A stretch of 64,000 nucleotides of DNA, taken from contig NZ_BAGC01000003.1 of NCBI RefSeq assembly GCF_000308655.1, positions 1-64,000 on the forward strand, read 5' to 3'. How positions within the stretch are numbered: position 1 is the first letter of the stretch; each line of letters starts with the position of its first letter. Made by a program: the position numbers and the translations under genes. Shown one piece after another: positions 18,992-27,435 of this stretch. The stretch is from Nocardia niigatensis NBRC 100131 (GTDB taxonomy: Bacteria; Actinomycetota; Actinomycetes; Mycobacteriales; Mycobacteriaceae). The notes under the pieces are model-generated. The model did no database searches and was not told the origin of the DNA. It was given only the letters and a program-made list of their open reading frames with translations.

Positions 18992-20191
18992 GTGCCCACG
19001 GCGTGGCGGCCGAGTGGGTTGGACCTTGTGCGGGTGACGGTGTTGGTCGTCGGGTTGTTGTGTGTGGCAACGGGTTTGCTGCCCAGGCACGAGGCGGCGG
19101 AGAACATGCGGCGGATCGCGCCGTTGTTGTTGTTCCTGGCCAGCGTGATCGTGCTGGCGAATCTGGCCCGGCGGGCCAAGGTGTTCGACGTGATCGCCCA
19201 TCGGCTGGCGATCATTGCCGGTGGGAATTATGCCGGGTTGTTCCTGCTGTGCGTGCTGTTCGCGTCGACCACGACGACGGTGCTGAATCTGGATACCACG
19301 GCGGTGCTGCTGACGCCGGTGATGATCGCGCTGGCGGGCCCGGCGCGGATTCCGCCGCTGCCGCTGGCCATGACGACGCTGTGGCTGGCGAATACGGCGA
19401 GTCTGCTGCTGCCGGTCTCGAACCTGACCAATCTGCTGGCCGCGGACCGGGTGGCGCTGAACGCGACCGGTTTCGCGGCCAGAATGTGGCTGCCGCAACT
19501 GCTTTCGATCGCGGTCACCATGGTGTGCCTGTGGTGGTGGTACTGGCGGCGGTCGCAGCGCGGGGACGACCGATATGTGGTGCCGGAGCCGATCCGGCCG
19601 GCGGATCTGCGGGAGCGGGTGCTGCTGTACGCGTCCGGGGGCGCGTGCGTGCTGTTCGTGCTGGCCATCCCGTTCGTCGGGGATCGGATCGGGATCGCGG
19701 CCGCCGTGGCCGCCGCCATCGCGGTGCTGGCCTTCGCGATCTGCGATCGCCCGGCGCTGCGGCTGTCGCTGTTCCCCTGGCAGCTGCTGGTTTTCGTGTC
19801 CGGGCTGTTCCTGGTGGTGCCCACGCTGTCGGCGCACGGACTGTCGACGGTGATGGATCATCTGATCGGGCAGGACGCCGGCGGCCTCGGCGTGTTCCGG
19901 GCCGCCGGTGCGGGCGCGGCGCTGTCGAATGTCGTCAACAACCTGCCCGCCTACACCGCGGGCGAGGTCGTGATCTCCCCAGGTGAGCGGAATCAGTTGC
20001 TGGCTTTGCTGATCGGCACCAATGTCGGCCCGGTGATCACCCCGTGGGCCTCCCTGGCCACGCTGCTGTGCCTGGAGTTCTGCCGCACCCACAAGGTGCG
20101 CGTCCCCATGCGCCGGTTCGTGCTGACCGGCCTGGTGCTGGCGGTCGCCGCGACGGTCGCCGCCACCGCGGGACTGCTGCTCACCGGCTAG
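18992..20191 (+). CDS. SLC13/ArsB-type membrane permease
   Basis: About 399 aa with ten or more hydrophobic segments. NLDTTAVLLTPVMIAL and SLLLPVSNLTNLL are the paired hairpin signatures of the ArsB/NhaD/CitMHS ion-transporter superfamily, and ALSNVVNNLPAYT is the matching second-half motif, pointing to an anion or arsenite/dicarboxylate transporter in the inner membrane. The GTG at 18992 has GAAGG 7 nt upstream; the GTG at 18965 in the same frame is an alternative. The stop overlaps that of the convergent gene in a shared CTAG. No arsR or arsC is nearby, so the substrate is open. Confidence 0.75.
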   Translation: MPTAWRPSGLDLVRVTVLVVGLLCVATGLLPRHEAAENMRRIAPLLLFLASVIVLANLARRAKVFDVIAHRLAIIAGGNYAGLFLLCVLFASTTTTVLNLDTTAVLLTPVMIALAGPARIPPLPLAMTTLWLANTASLLLPVSNLTNLLAADRVALNATGFAARMWLPQLLSIAVTMVCLWWWYWRRSQRGDDRYVVPEPIRPADLRERVLLYASGGACVLFVLAIPFVGDRIGIAAAVAAAIAVLAFAICDRPALRLSLFPWQLLVFVSGLFLVVPTLSAHGLSTVMDHLIGQDAGGLGVFRAAGAGAALSNVVNNLPAYTAGEVVISPGERNQLLALLIGTNVGPVITPWASLATLLCLEFCRTHKVRVPMRRFVLTGLVLAVAATVAATAGLLLTG

Positions 20192-21081
20192 AACGTGGTC
20201 ACCGGGTGCAGTGCGTATTCCACGATCTCGATGACGTCCTCGTCGGTGTAGACGGCCGGCAGGGGCAGCCCCAGGCTCTCCAGCAGTCTGCGCACCTGCC
20301 CGATCGTCGGCTCGCTCGGCGGCCGCAGATCGGCGTCGCGGCTGAGCTGCACCGGCCGCGCCTGTTTGAAACTCACCGCCAATTCCCGGGTGAAATCCGA
20401 ATACTGGGACTTCCCGCGCTCGAACAGCAGCGCCGGGGTCTTCGAGCCGCGCTGGTTCATGATCACCACATTGTCGGACATGTCCCAGCGGTAGGTCGAC
20501 AGCGTCGACGACAGCCCGAGCTCGACGGTCAGGAACTCCGACTGCTGCCGGTACCACGCGCAGGCCAGCACCGTGGCGTAGGACTGCTTGCGAATCCGGT
20601 CCGGCGTCCACGGCCGTCCGCTGATATCGCCCTGCGGCTGGAGCGAATTGCGGTACTGCGCGTCCGCCAGGCACAGCTGCTCGTTGCCCGGGTCCAGGAC
20701 CTCCACCCGCAGATTCAGCAGGTGGCTTTCGTCGCGCGCGCGCCCCAGGAAATACGGCAGCGTGACCGCGCGCAGGTAGGTTCCGGTGCCGCCCTTGTAG
20801 ATCCAGTTGTCGGTGTCGCGGCGGGCGCGCGCGTGCGCCTGATCGATCTCGGCGCCGTGCAGCAGCCGCACCGCCGCCAGCTCCCGGACCAACCGCGAGG
20901 TCCGGTTGCGGTCGCGCAGCAGAGTCAGCGCGAGCAGGCTCAACACCAGCAGCGTCGCGCCACTGACCGCATTCGGATTGGCGAACTTGTCGAAGGCCTC
21001 GACCACAATGGCCGTGGCCGCCACGACCAGCGTCACGACACCGTCGATATTGAGCCGGATCCAGGTCACGAACCGCGTCAT
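20188..21081 (-). CDS. Two-TM membrane protein of unknown function
   Basis: 297 aa. Two N-terminal hydrophobic segments (GVVTLVVAATAIVVEAF, residues ~14-30, and ATLLVLSLLALTLL, ~43-56) are followed by a soluble ~240-aa domain with KGGTGTYLRAVTLPYF and a C-terminal segment reading YTDEDVIEIVEYAL. I do not recognise the family. GGGGGAGG precedes the start; GTG at 21084 and ATG at 21081 are adjacent and the ATG is used. It lies in the same accessory block as the TIR-NACHT gene and could be a membrane partner, but nothing in the sequence proves this. Its stop shares CTAG with the permease stop. Confidence 0.65.
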   Translation of the reverse strand: MTRFVTWIRLNIDGVVTLVVAATAIVVEAFDKFANPNAVSGATLLVLSLLALTLLRDRNRTSRLVRELAAVRLLHGAEIDQAHARARRDTDNWIYKGGTGTYLRAVTLPYFLGRARDESHLLNLRVEVLDPGNEQLCLADAQYRNSLQPQGDISGRPWTPDRIRKQSYATVLACAWYRQQSEFLTVELGLSSTLSTYRWDMSDNVVIMNQRGSKTPALLFERGKSQYSDFTRELAVSFKQARPVQLSRDADLRPPSEPTIGQVRRLLESLGLPLPAVYTDEDVIEIVEYALHPVTTF

Positions 21082-21226
21082 CACCGCGTCCTCCCCCGCA
21101 GTAGTGCACCCAGAATAGGTGGCCGACCCGACGCGGCGCAGCGAACCGACGCACCCGGATGCGGCGTAGCATGACCGAGCGGTAACAGGGCAGAGTGCCG
21201 GTCAGCCCGCAATCACTAAGGAGCAC

Positions 21227-21664
21227 ATGGTGGGACAGGTCAGCGCCTCCAGTTCGATCGTCGTCGCGGCGGATCCGAAGCGCACCCTCGACGCGATCGC
21301 CGATTACGAGACAGTGCGGCCGAAGATCCTCTCCTCGCACTACCGCGACTACAAGGTGGTCGAGGGCGGCCAGGGCGCGGGCACGGTCGCGGAGTGGACG
21401 CTGCAGGCCACCGAGAAGCGGTCGCGCAATGTGCGCGCCGCCATCTCGGTCTCCGATTCCATGGTGACGGAACGGGATTCGAACTCGTCGATGGTGACCG
21501 CCTGGACCGTCACCCCGTCCGGCGCCGGCTCGCTGGTCACCGTGCGCACCACCTGGAAGGGCGCGGGCGGCATCGGCGGCATCTTCGAGGGCATCTTCGC
21601 GCCGCTCGGCCTGAAGAAGATCCAGGCCGAGGTGCTCGAGAACCTGAAGAAGGAACTGGCCTAG
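21227..21664 (+). CDS. SRPBCC-family protein (Rv3718c-like)
   Basis: 145 aa, a START/polyketide-cyclase-like fold that binds a hydrophobic ligand in a helix-grip cavity. It begins VSASSSIVVAADPKRTLDAIADYE, typical of mycobacterial SRPBCC proteins, and ends in an amphipathic helix (IQAEVLENLKKELA). AAGGAG 3-9 nt before the ATG fixes the start. The Rv3718c counterpart lies between the methyltransferase pair and ybaB-recR in M. tuberculosis, which fits this position once the accessory block is removed. Ligand unknown. Confidence 0.8.
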   Translation: MVGQVSASSSIVVAADPKRTLDAIADYETVRPKILSSHYRDYKVVEGGQGAGTVAEWTLQATEKRSRNVRAAISVSDSMVTERDSNSSMVTAWTVTPSGAGSLVTVRTTWKGAGGIGGIFEGIFAPLGLKKIQAEVLENLKKELA

Positions 21665-21676
21665 TTCGCGGAGCCG

Positions 21677-22024
21677 CTAGTCCTGCGCGATATCGAAGAG
21701 GTTTCCTTCGGGGTCCGACAGCGTCGCCCACTTCACGCCGTACTCGTCGAAGTCGGCGAGATGCTTGGCCCCGAGGGCGACAGCCTTCGCGATCTCGGCC
21801 TGCTGGTCGGGCGAGTGCAGGTCCAGGTGCACCACGTTCTTGCCCGGGTTCTTGTCGGGCACCTGGATGAACATGAACGTCGGTGTGGCGGCGGCGTTGT
21901 CGATGGTGGCGAAGTACTCGGTCGCGCCGTCGTCGACGGGACGCTCGAACAGCTGACCGTAGAACCCCGCCAGCTCGGCGGCGTTGTGGCAGTCGAAGGT
22001 GATGTTGCCGAGGGACAGTGCCAT
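21677..22024 (-). CDS. VOC-family (glyoxalase/bleomycin-resistance fold) protein
   Basis: 115 aa with the beta-alpha-beta-beta-beta modules of the vicinal oxygen chelate superfamily: ITFDCHNAAELAGFYGQLF at the N-terminus, NVVHLDLHSPD in the middle, and WATLSDPEGNLFDIAQD at the end. Such proteins are small metal-dependent enzymes or drug-binding proteins. AAGGAG precedes the ATG. The gene follows the MerR regulator by 13 nt on the same strand, so it is probably its co-transcribed target. Confidence 0.8.
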   Translation of the reverse strand: MALSLGNITFDCHNAAELAGFYGQLFERPVDDGATEYFATIDNAAATPTFMFIQVPDKNPGKNVVHLDLHSPDQQAEIAKAVALGAKHLADFDEYGVKWATLSDPEGNLFDIAQD

Positions 22025-22037
22025 GATTCTCTCCTTT

Positions 22038-22847
22038 TCAGAGCCGGCCGATGGGCCAGCAGACTTCGGTGCGGTAGTCGGCGGGCTCGGCGTCACCGGG
22101 CCCGACCAGGTAGTTTTCGCGCACGGGTTCGGCGAGTGCGGTGTCGTGCTCGGCGACATGGCTGCCCAGCGCGCCGTAGGTGCGGTCGAATTCGGTGAAC
22201 GGGCCGGCATGGACGGCGATCGCGAACCGGCGGGCCGGCAGGTCCACGACGTCCTCGATGCCGAAGCGGTCTCGGTGCCCCGGGTCGATGGGCACGAAGG
22301 TGACGACCTCGCCGCGGTCGTATTCGAAGAATTGCGGCGCGTAGGTGGCGCCGCCCGGCCCGGCGGGCGGGAGATTCGCCGCGGCCAGCCGCTCGTACAT
22401 GGTTCCGTAGCTGTGCTCGCACCACTGGTCGCAGTCCTCGCGCGCCACCTCCGATCGCATGGCCAGCGCCGGATAGCTTGCGATGGAACGATATTCGACG
22501 CTGATCCCGGCCGACGGCAGCAGCAGCGCCCGGAGCGAGGCCACCACGTCGCGGGTGCGCACCAGCTCGGCCTCCATCCGCTCGAGATGCGCCCGGATGG
22601 CGGCGTCCCGCGTCGTCTGATCGGGGGCGGCCAGCACCCCTTTGATCTCCGGCAGCGGCATGTTCAGTTCGCGCAGGCGCTTGATCAGGTGCGCCTGGTC
22701 CACCTGCTGGGTCGAGTAGAACCGGTAGCCGGAGCCCGGGTCGATCGCGACCGGCGCCAGCAGATCGATCTCGTGGTAGTACCGCAGCGTCTTGATGGTC
22801 AGGTAGGTGAGCCGGGAGAACTCGCCGATCGGAACCGTTGCCGTCAT
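22038..22847 (-). CDS. MerR-family regulator with GyrI-like effector domain
   Basis: 269 aa. The N-terminal winged helix (IGEFSRLTYLTIKTLRYYHE) and dimerisation coiled coil are followed by a C-terminal ~150-aa GyrI-like domain that binds drug-like molecules, the layout of BltR/BmrR-type multidrug sensors. The ATG at 22847 is used; 15 nt further up an in-frame start is possible. A MerR-type operator with a long spacer lies right upstream, suggesting autoregulation together with the VOC gene. Confidence 0.85.
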   Translation of the reverse strand: MTATVPIGEFSRLTYLTIKTLRYYHEIDLLAPVAIDPGSGYRFYSTQQVDQAHLIKRLRELNMPLPEIKGVLAAPDQTTRDAAIRAHLERMEAELVRTRDVVASLRALLLPSAGISVEYRSIASYPALAMRSEVAREDCDQWCEHSYGTMYERLAAANLPPAGPGGATYAPQFFEYDRGEVVTFVPIDPGHRDRFGIEDVVDLPARRFAIAVHAGPFTEFDRTYGALGSHVAEHDTALAEPVRENYLVGPGDAEPADYRTEVCWPIGRL

Positions 22848-22860
22848 GCCCTGAGCGAAC

Positions 22861-22881
22861 ACCCTCCAGCGGGGGGAGAGT
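22861..22881 (-). promoter_or_regulatory. Probable MerR operator
   Basis: ACCCTCC and GGAGAGT form 7-bp arms with one mismatch across a 7-nt G-rich spacer, 14 bp before the MerR start. MerR regulators bind such sites inside their own promoters. Confidence 0.5.
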
Positions 22882-22948
22882 CAAGCAGCGGGGCGCGCGT
22901 CGCCGACTAGGCTGGGGACCGATCACCATCCCCCAGGAAGGACGCGCC

Positions 22949-23281
22949 GTGCAGCCCGGTGAAGGTTTCGATTTCCAGCAGTTGATGGCCCAGGCCCAGC
23001 AGATGCAGCAGGCCGTCATGGCCGCACAGCAGGAGATCGCGGAGTCGGAGGTCGAGGGCGAGGCGGGCGGTGGCCTGGTGCGCGCCCGGATCCGTGCGAC
23101 CGGCGAGGTGCTGGCGCTGACCATCGACCCGAAGGTGGTCGATCCCGAGGACGTGGAGACGCTGCAGGATCTGATCATCGGCGCGCTCAACGACGCCATG
23201 GCGACCGCGCAGAACCTGGCCGCCGAGCGGCTGGGCCCGCTCGCCGGCGGTCTCGGCGGCGGCGCGCTGCCCGGGCTCTGA
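22949..23281 (+). CDS. YbaB/EbfC nucleoid-associated protein
   Basis: 110 aa. The central part (GGGLVRARIRATGEVLALTIDP, here split by the reading of strand edges, then VVDPEDVETLQDLI) is the YbaB signature; the N-terminal Gln/Met-rich helix (LMAQAQQMQQAVMAAQQ) is the dimer arm. It binds DNA and is almost always cotranscribed with recR, which follows after 14 nt. The GTG at 22949 is preceded by AGGAAGGA; the longer open frame upstream is not coding. Confidence 0.9.
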   Translation: MQPGEGFDFQQLMAQAQQMQQAVMAAQQEIAESEVEGEAGGGLVRARIRATGEVLALTIDPKVVDPEDVETLQDLIIGALNDAMATAQNLAAERLGPLAGGLGGGALPGL

Positions 23282-23295
23282 TCGGGGCTGGGTAG

Positions 23296-23904
23296 GTGTA
23301 CGAGGGTCCGGTTCAGGATCTCATCGACGAGCTCGGCAAACTGCCCGGCGTCGGCCCGAAGAGCGCGCAGCGCATCGCGTTTCATCTGCTCTCGGTGGAG
23401 CCGCCGGAGATCGACCGGCTGCAGGCGGCCCTGCAGAAGGTGCGGGACGGCGTGCGGTTCTGCGGTGTCTGCGGCACCGTCTCCGACGGTGAACTGTGCC
23501 GTATCTGCGCCGATCCGCGGCGTGACCGCACCATGATCTGTGTGGTCGAGGAACCCAAGGATGTACAGGCCATCGAACGCACCCGGGAATTCCGCGGGCG
23601 CTATCACGTGCTCGGCGGCGCGCTCGACCCGCTGTCGGGTATCGGCCCCGACCAGTTGCGCATCCGGGAATTGCTGACCCGCATCGGAAATCAGGACGAC
23701 GGCGTGGACGTCACCGAGGTGATCATCGCCACCGACCCGAATACCGAGGGTGAGGCGACGGCCACCTATCTGGTCCGCATGCTCCGCGATTTCCCGGGAC
23801 TGAGCGTGACGCGCCTGGCCTCGGGCCTGCCCATGGGCGGCGATCTGGAATTCGCCGACGAATTGACACTGGGCCGCGCTCTTTCCGGACGGCGGGCTTT
23901 GTAA
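23296..23904 (+). CDS. recR: Recombination mediator RecR
   Basis: 202 aa, full length for RecR. It has an N-terminal helix-hairpin-helix ([20 protein letters not shown]), a four-cysteine zinc finger ([17 protein letters not shown]), a Toprim domain with [12 protein letters not shown], and a Walker-B-like C-terminal segment. It loads RecA at gaps with RecO/RecF. The GTG start lies 14 nt after the ybaB stop. Confidence 0.95.
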   Translation: MYEGPVQDLIDELGKLPGVGPKSAQRIAFHLLSVEPPEIDRLQAALQKVRDGVRFCGVCGTVSDGELCRICADPRRDRTMICVVEEPKDVQAIERTREFRGRYHVLGGALDPLSGIGPDQLRIRELLTRIGNQDDGVDVTEVIIATDPNTEGEATATYLVRMLRDFPGLSVTRLASGLPMGGDLEFADELTLGRALSGRRAL

Positions 23905-23907
23905 CGA

Positions 23908-24099
23908 TTATGTCCAGGTCGGCGGCGCGGGCAGCGCCGCCGGCTGCGGGCAGGGGATGTGCTGAACGTTCCTGGGGATATCCGCTCCCGCCCCGCTGGC
24001 GTGCAATGCCACGGCGATAGCGAAGGTGGCCGCCAAACCGGCGATAACTGCCAAGCCCTTACGCAAGGTCCCGGTCTTGAAGGACGGGCGTAGCTTCAT
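23908..24099 (-). CDS. Small secreted or membrane-tethered protein
   Basis: 63 aa. A basic N-terminus (KLRPSFKTGTLRKG) leads into one hydrophobic segment (LAVIAGLAATFAIAVAL) and an ASGAGADI stretch resembling a signal-peptidase site, then a short Pro-rich tail with one Cys. GAGGAG 7 nt before the ATG supports expression. No family recognised; convergent with recR. Confidence 0.6.
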   Translation of the reverse strand: MKLRPSFKTGTLRKGLAVIAGLAATFAIAVALHASGAGADIPRNVQHIPCPQPAALPAPPTWT

Positions 24100-24243
24100 G
24101 TTTCGCTCCTCGCCTCGGTGAGTAATGCGTACAAACTCGGAAACACCGCGTGCAATTAGCGAAATGCTAGCTTTCCTGCCCGTGCACAGCCTTCATTCCG
24201 GGGGGTTGGAGGTGGAAATTGAAATCTGTCCGTTATTCGACGG

Positions 24244-24885
24244 TCAGAACGTGAGACGCTGCCAATCCAGCGCGGCGAATCCCGAACGATCTCCGGTGGC
24301 CCAGCCCCAGATGAGATTCGCCACAATTCGCGTGTCGTCAGCGGTGGCGGCGAAATGCTTGTCGGCGGACCCTTCCCGGTATTCGAGGTCGTAATGTCCG
24401 TCCGGATGTCGATAGGTCTGGATGTAGATCTGCTCCCCGGTTTCCACGATCAGATACGGGCCGGGCTGTCCCAGCTCCGGAATCCACACGTCCACCAGTT
24501 CTCGTGTCAGATACGGGAATTCACCGGCCCCGCCGTGTGTGACCGCGGCCGTGACCGATCCGGCCGGATCCATCAGCCAGGCCAGCTGCGGATCCCACAG
24601 CGCGTAATCGCGCGGGGTGCCCAGCTCGAACAGCAGCCCGCGCACATGCCCGATGGCGTCGTAGGGCGTGGAGACGAACAGGGCGTCGCCGAGCACGCCG
24701 TCGGCGGCGGGTGAACCCAGGAAGCTGTCCGCCTCCGGCAGTTCGGCATTGCGCTTGTCGAGTTCGGCCGCGATCTCGGTGACGGCGTCACCGGCCGGCC
24801 TGCCGTCCTGCGCGGTCAGATACGCGTCCACCTGGGCGGGGGACACGGCAGCTCCGGACGGCAGCAGAACGAGGTCGTAGCTCAC
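24244..24885 (-). CDS. Hypothetical protein
   Basis: 213 aa starting at GTG (MSYDLVLLP), Trp- and acidic-rich, with no signal peptide or membrane segment. Visible landmarks are DALFVSTPYDAIGHV, YALWDPQLAWLMDP and a C-terminal ANLIWGWATGDRSGF. It reads like small soluble actinobacterial proteins of unknown function. It begins 16 nt after the Cys-rich gene on the same strand, so the two may be one transcript. Confidence 0.65.
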   Translation of the reverse strand: MSYDLVLLPSGAAVSPAQVDAYLTAQDGRPAGDAVTEIAAELDKRNAELPEADSFLGSPAADGVLGDALFVSTPYDAIGHVRGLLFELGTPRDYALWDPQLAWLMDPAGSVTAAVTHGGAGEFPYLTRELVDVWIPELGQPGPYLIVETGEQIYIQTYRHPDGHYDLEYREGSADKHFAATADDTRIVANLIWGWATGDRSGFAALDWQRLTF

Positions 24886-24901
24886 CCGGCCAGGCTAGTG
24901 G

Positions 24902-25135
24902 CTAGCCCGCGCGGGTCCGCCGCCCGGTCTTCGCGGCATCGGCGGAGCAGGCGCAACCGCCGGCCATGTCGGAGCAGTCGGCCACGAACAGGTGCCGCGG
25001 CCGATCGGTGTCGAAGCAGTCGGATTCGGTGCACTCCACCGATCCGGCGGCGTGCACGATCAGAGTCCCGTGACAGTGATCGAGGGCCGATTCGCACAGT
25101 GAACAACCCGCAGGATGCACCGCAACCTCCTTCAC
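24902..25135 (-). CDS. Small cysteine-rich protein
   Basis: 77 aa with nine cysteines in CSLCESALDHCHG, CTESDCFD and CSDMAGGCAC, plus paired histidines, which suggests zinc or Fe-S binding. Similar short proteins are frequent in Nocardia and mycobacteria but have no known function. The GTG start (MKEVAVHPAG) has only a weak ribosome site. Confidence 0.65.
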   Translation of the reverse strand: MKEVAVHPAGCSLCESALDHCHGTLIVHAAGSVECTESDCFDTDRPRHLFVADCSDMAGGCACSADAAKTGRRTRAG

Positions 25136-25186
25136 GCGTCGTTACGGTGATATCACCTGCCTGCGACATCTGCGGGAGCTGACCGC

Positions 25187-25297
25187 GTGTCGCCCGAACT
25201 GTCGGGACTGTCCCTGCGCGGCATCATCTACACCGATGCCCGGGAATCCGCCATCAGCGTGTCGGTGGATGTCGCACCGATCCCGGCCGAGGAGTGA
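25187..25297 (+). CDS. Possible 36-residue small ORF upstream of leuA
   Basis: GTG-started frame (MSPELSGLSLRGIIYTD...) with GGGAG 9 nt upstream, ending 72 nt before the leader peptide of leuA. Codon choice is G/C at most third positions, as in genes here. It may be a true small protein, a remnant, or chance. Confidence 0.2.
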   Translation: MSPELSGLSLRGIIYTDARESAISVSVDVAPIPAEE

Positions 25298-25369
25298 CAC
25301 ACTCGGACTGTGGCCCCCGCCTCCCCGACTTCCAGGCGTCTATTGCGCCCCTGTAAACTCCTGATCATC

Positions 25370-25411
25370 ATGCAGCGGGCACTTCTCCTCGGCCGCCGCG
25401 ACGGGGTCTGA
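25370..25411 (+). CDS. Leu-codon leader peptide of leuA
   Basis: A 13-codon frame, MQRALLLGRRDGV, with three consecutive leucine codons (CTT CTC CTC), ending 85 nt before leuA. Leu-rich leader peptides before leuA are known attenuation devices in actinobacteria. Stalling at the Leu codons when charged tRNA-Leu is scarce would favour read-through. No strong ribosome site is visible, so the leader may be translated leaderless. Confidence 0.6.
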   Translation: MQRALLLGRRDGV

Positions 25412-25457
25412 TTCGGACCGGCTCCCGCCGCGGGGCTCTGCCGTGCCGGTCTACCCC
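25403..25457 (+). promoter_or_regulatory. leuA attenuator, alternative RNA hairpins
   Basis: GACCGGC (25416-25422) can pair with GCCGGTC (25445-25451) around an inner CCCGCCGCGGG hairpin. GGGGT (25403-25407), inside the leader frame, can instead pair with ACCCC (25453-25457). The two pairings look mutually exclusive, as expected for leader-peptide attenuation. No long U-run follows. Confidence 0.5.
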
Positions 25458-25490
25458 ATAACTGGGATCCAGCCACACCCTCGGAGATAA

Positions 25491-27299
<1,809 letters not shown>

Positions 27300-27317
27300 G
27301 GGAAATCGCAGGTAGGA

Positions 27318-27348
27318 GAGCCCGTCTCGACGTCGTCGAGGCGGGCTC
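27318..27348 (+). terminator. Hairpin after leuA
   Basis: GAGCCCGTCTCGAC and GTCGAGGCGGGCTC pair over 14 bp with one G-U and a 3-nt loop, 19 bp after the stop. No U-run follows. Confidence 0.65.
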
Positions 27349-27435
27349 GCCGCGTCCGAGCCGGTCAACAATGCTAGCGTTGGGTCGCATTAGCGCCGAG
27401 CTCTCTGTTCGAGCCGTCGAGCAGATGGGGGACAC

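Noticed and set aside
18647..21340. Open minus-strand extension of the TIR-NACHT frame by about 900 codons
   Set aside because: It runs antisense through the permease and out of frame through the two-TM gene; composition is Arg/Gln/His-rich GC-frame shadow, and the TIR domain marks the true start.
22838..22948. N-terminal extension of YbaB
   Set aside because: The GTG at 22949 has a good ribosome site and gives the normal YbaB N-terminus; the extension overlaps the MerR promoter region.
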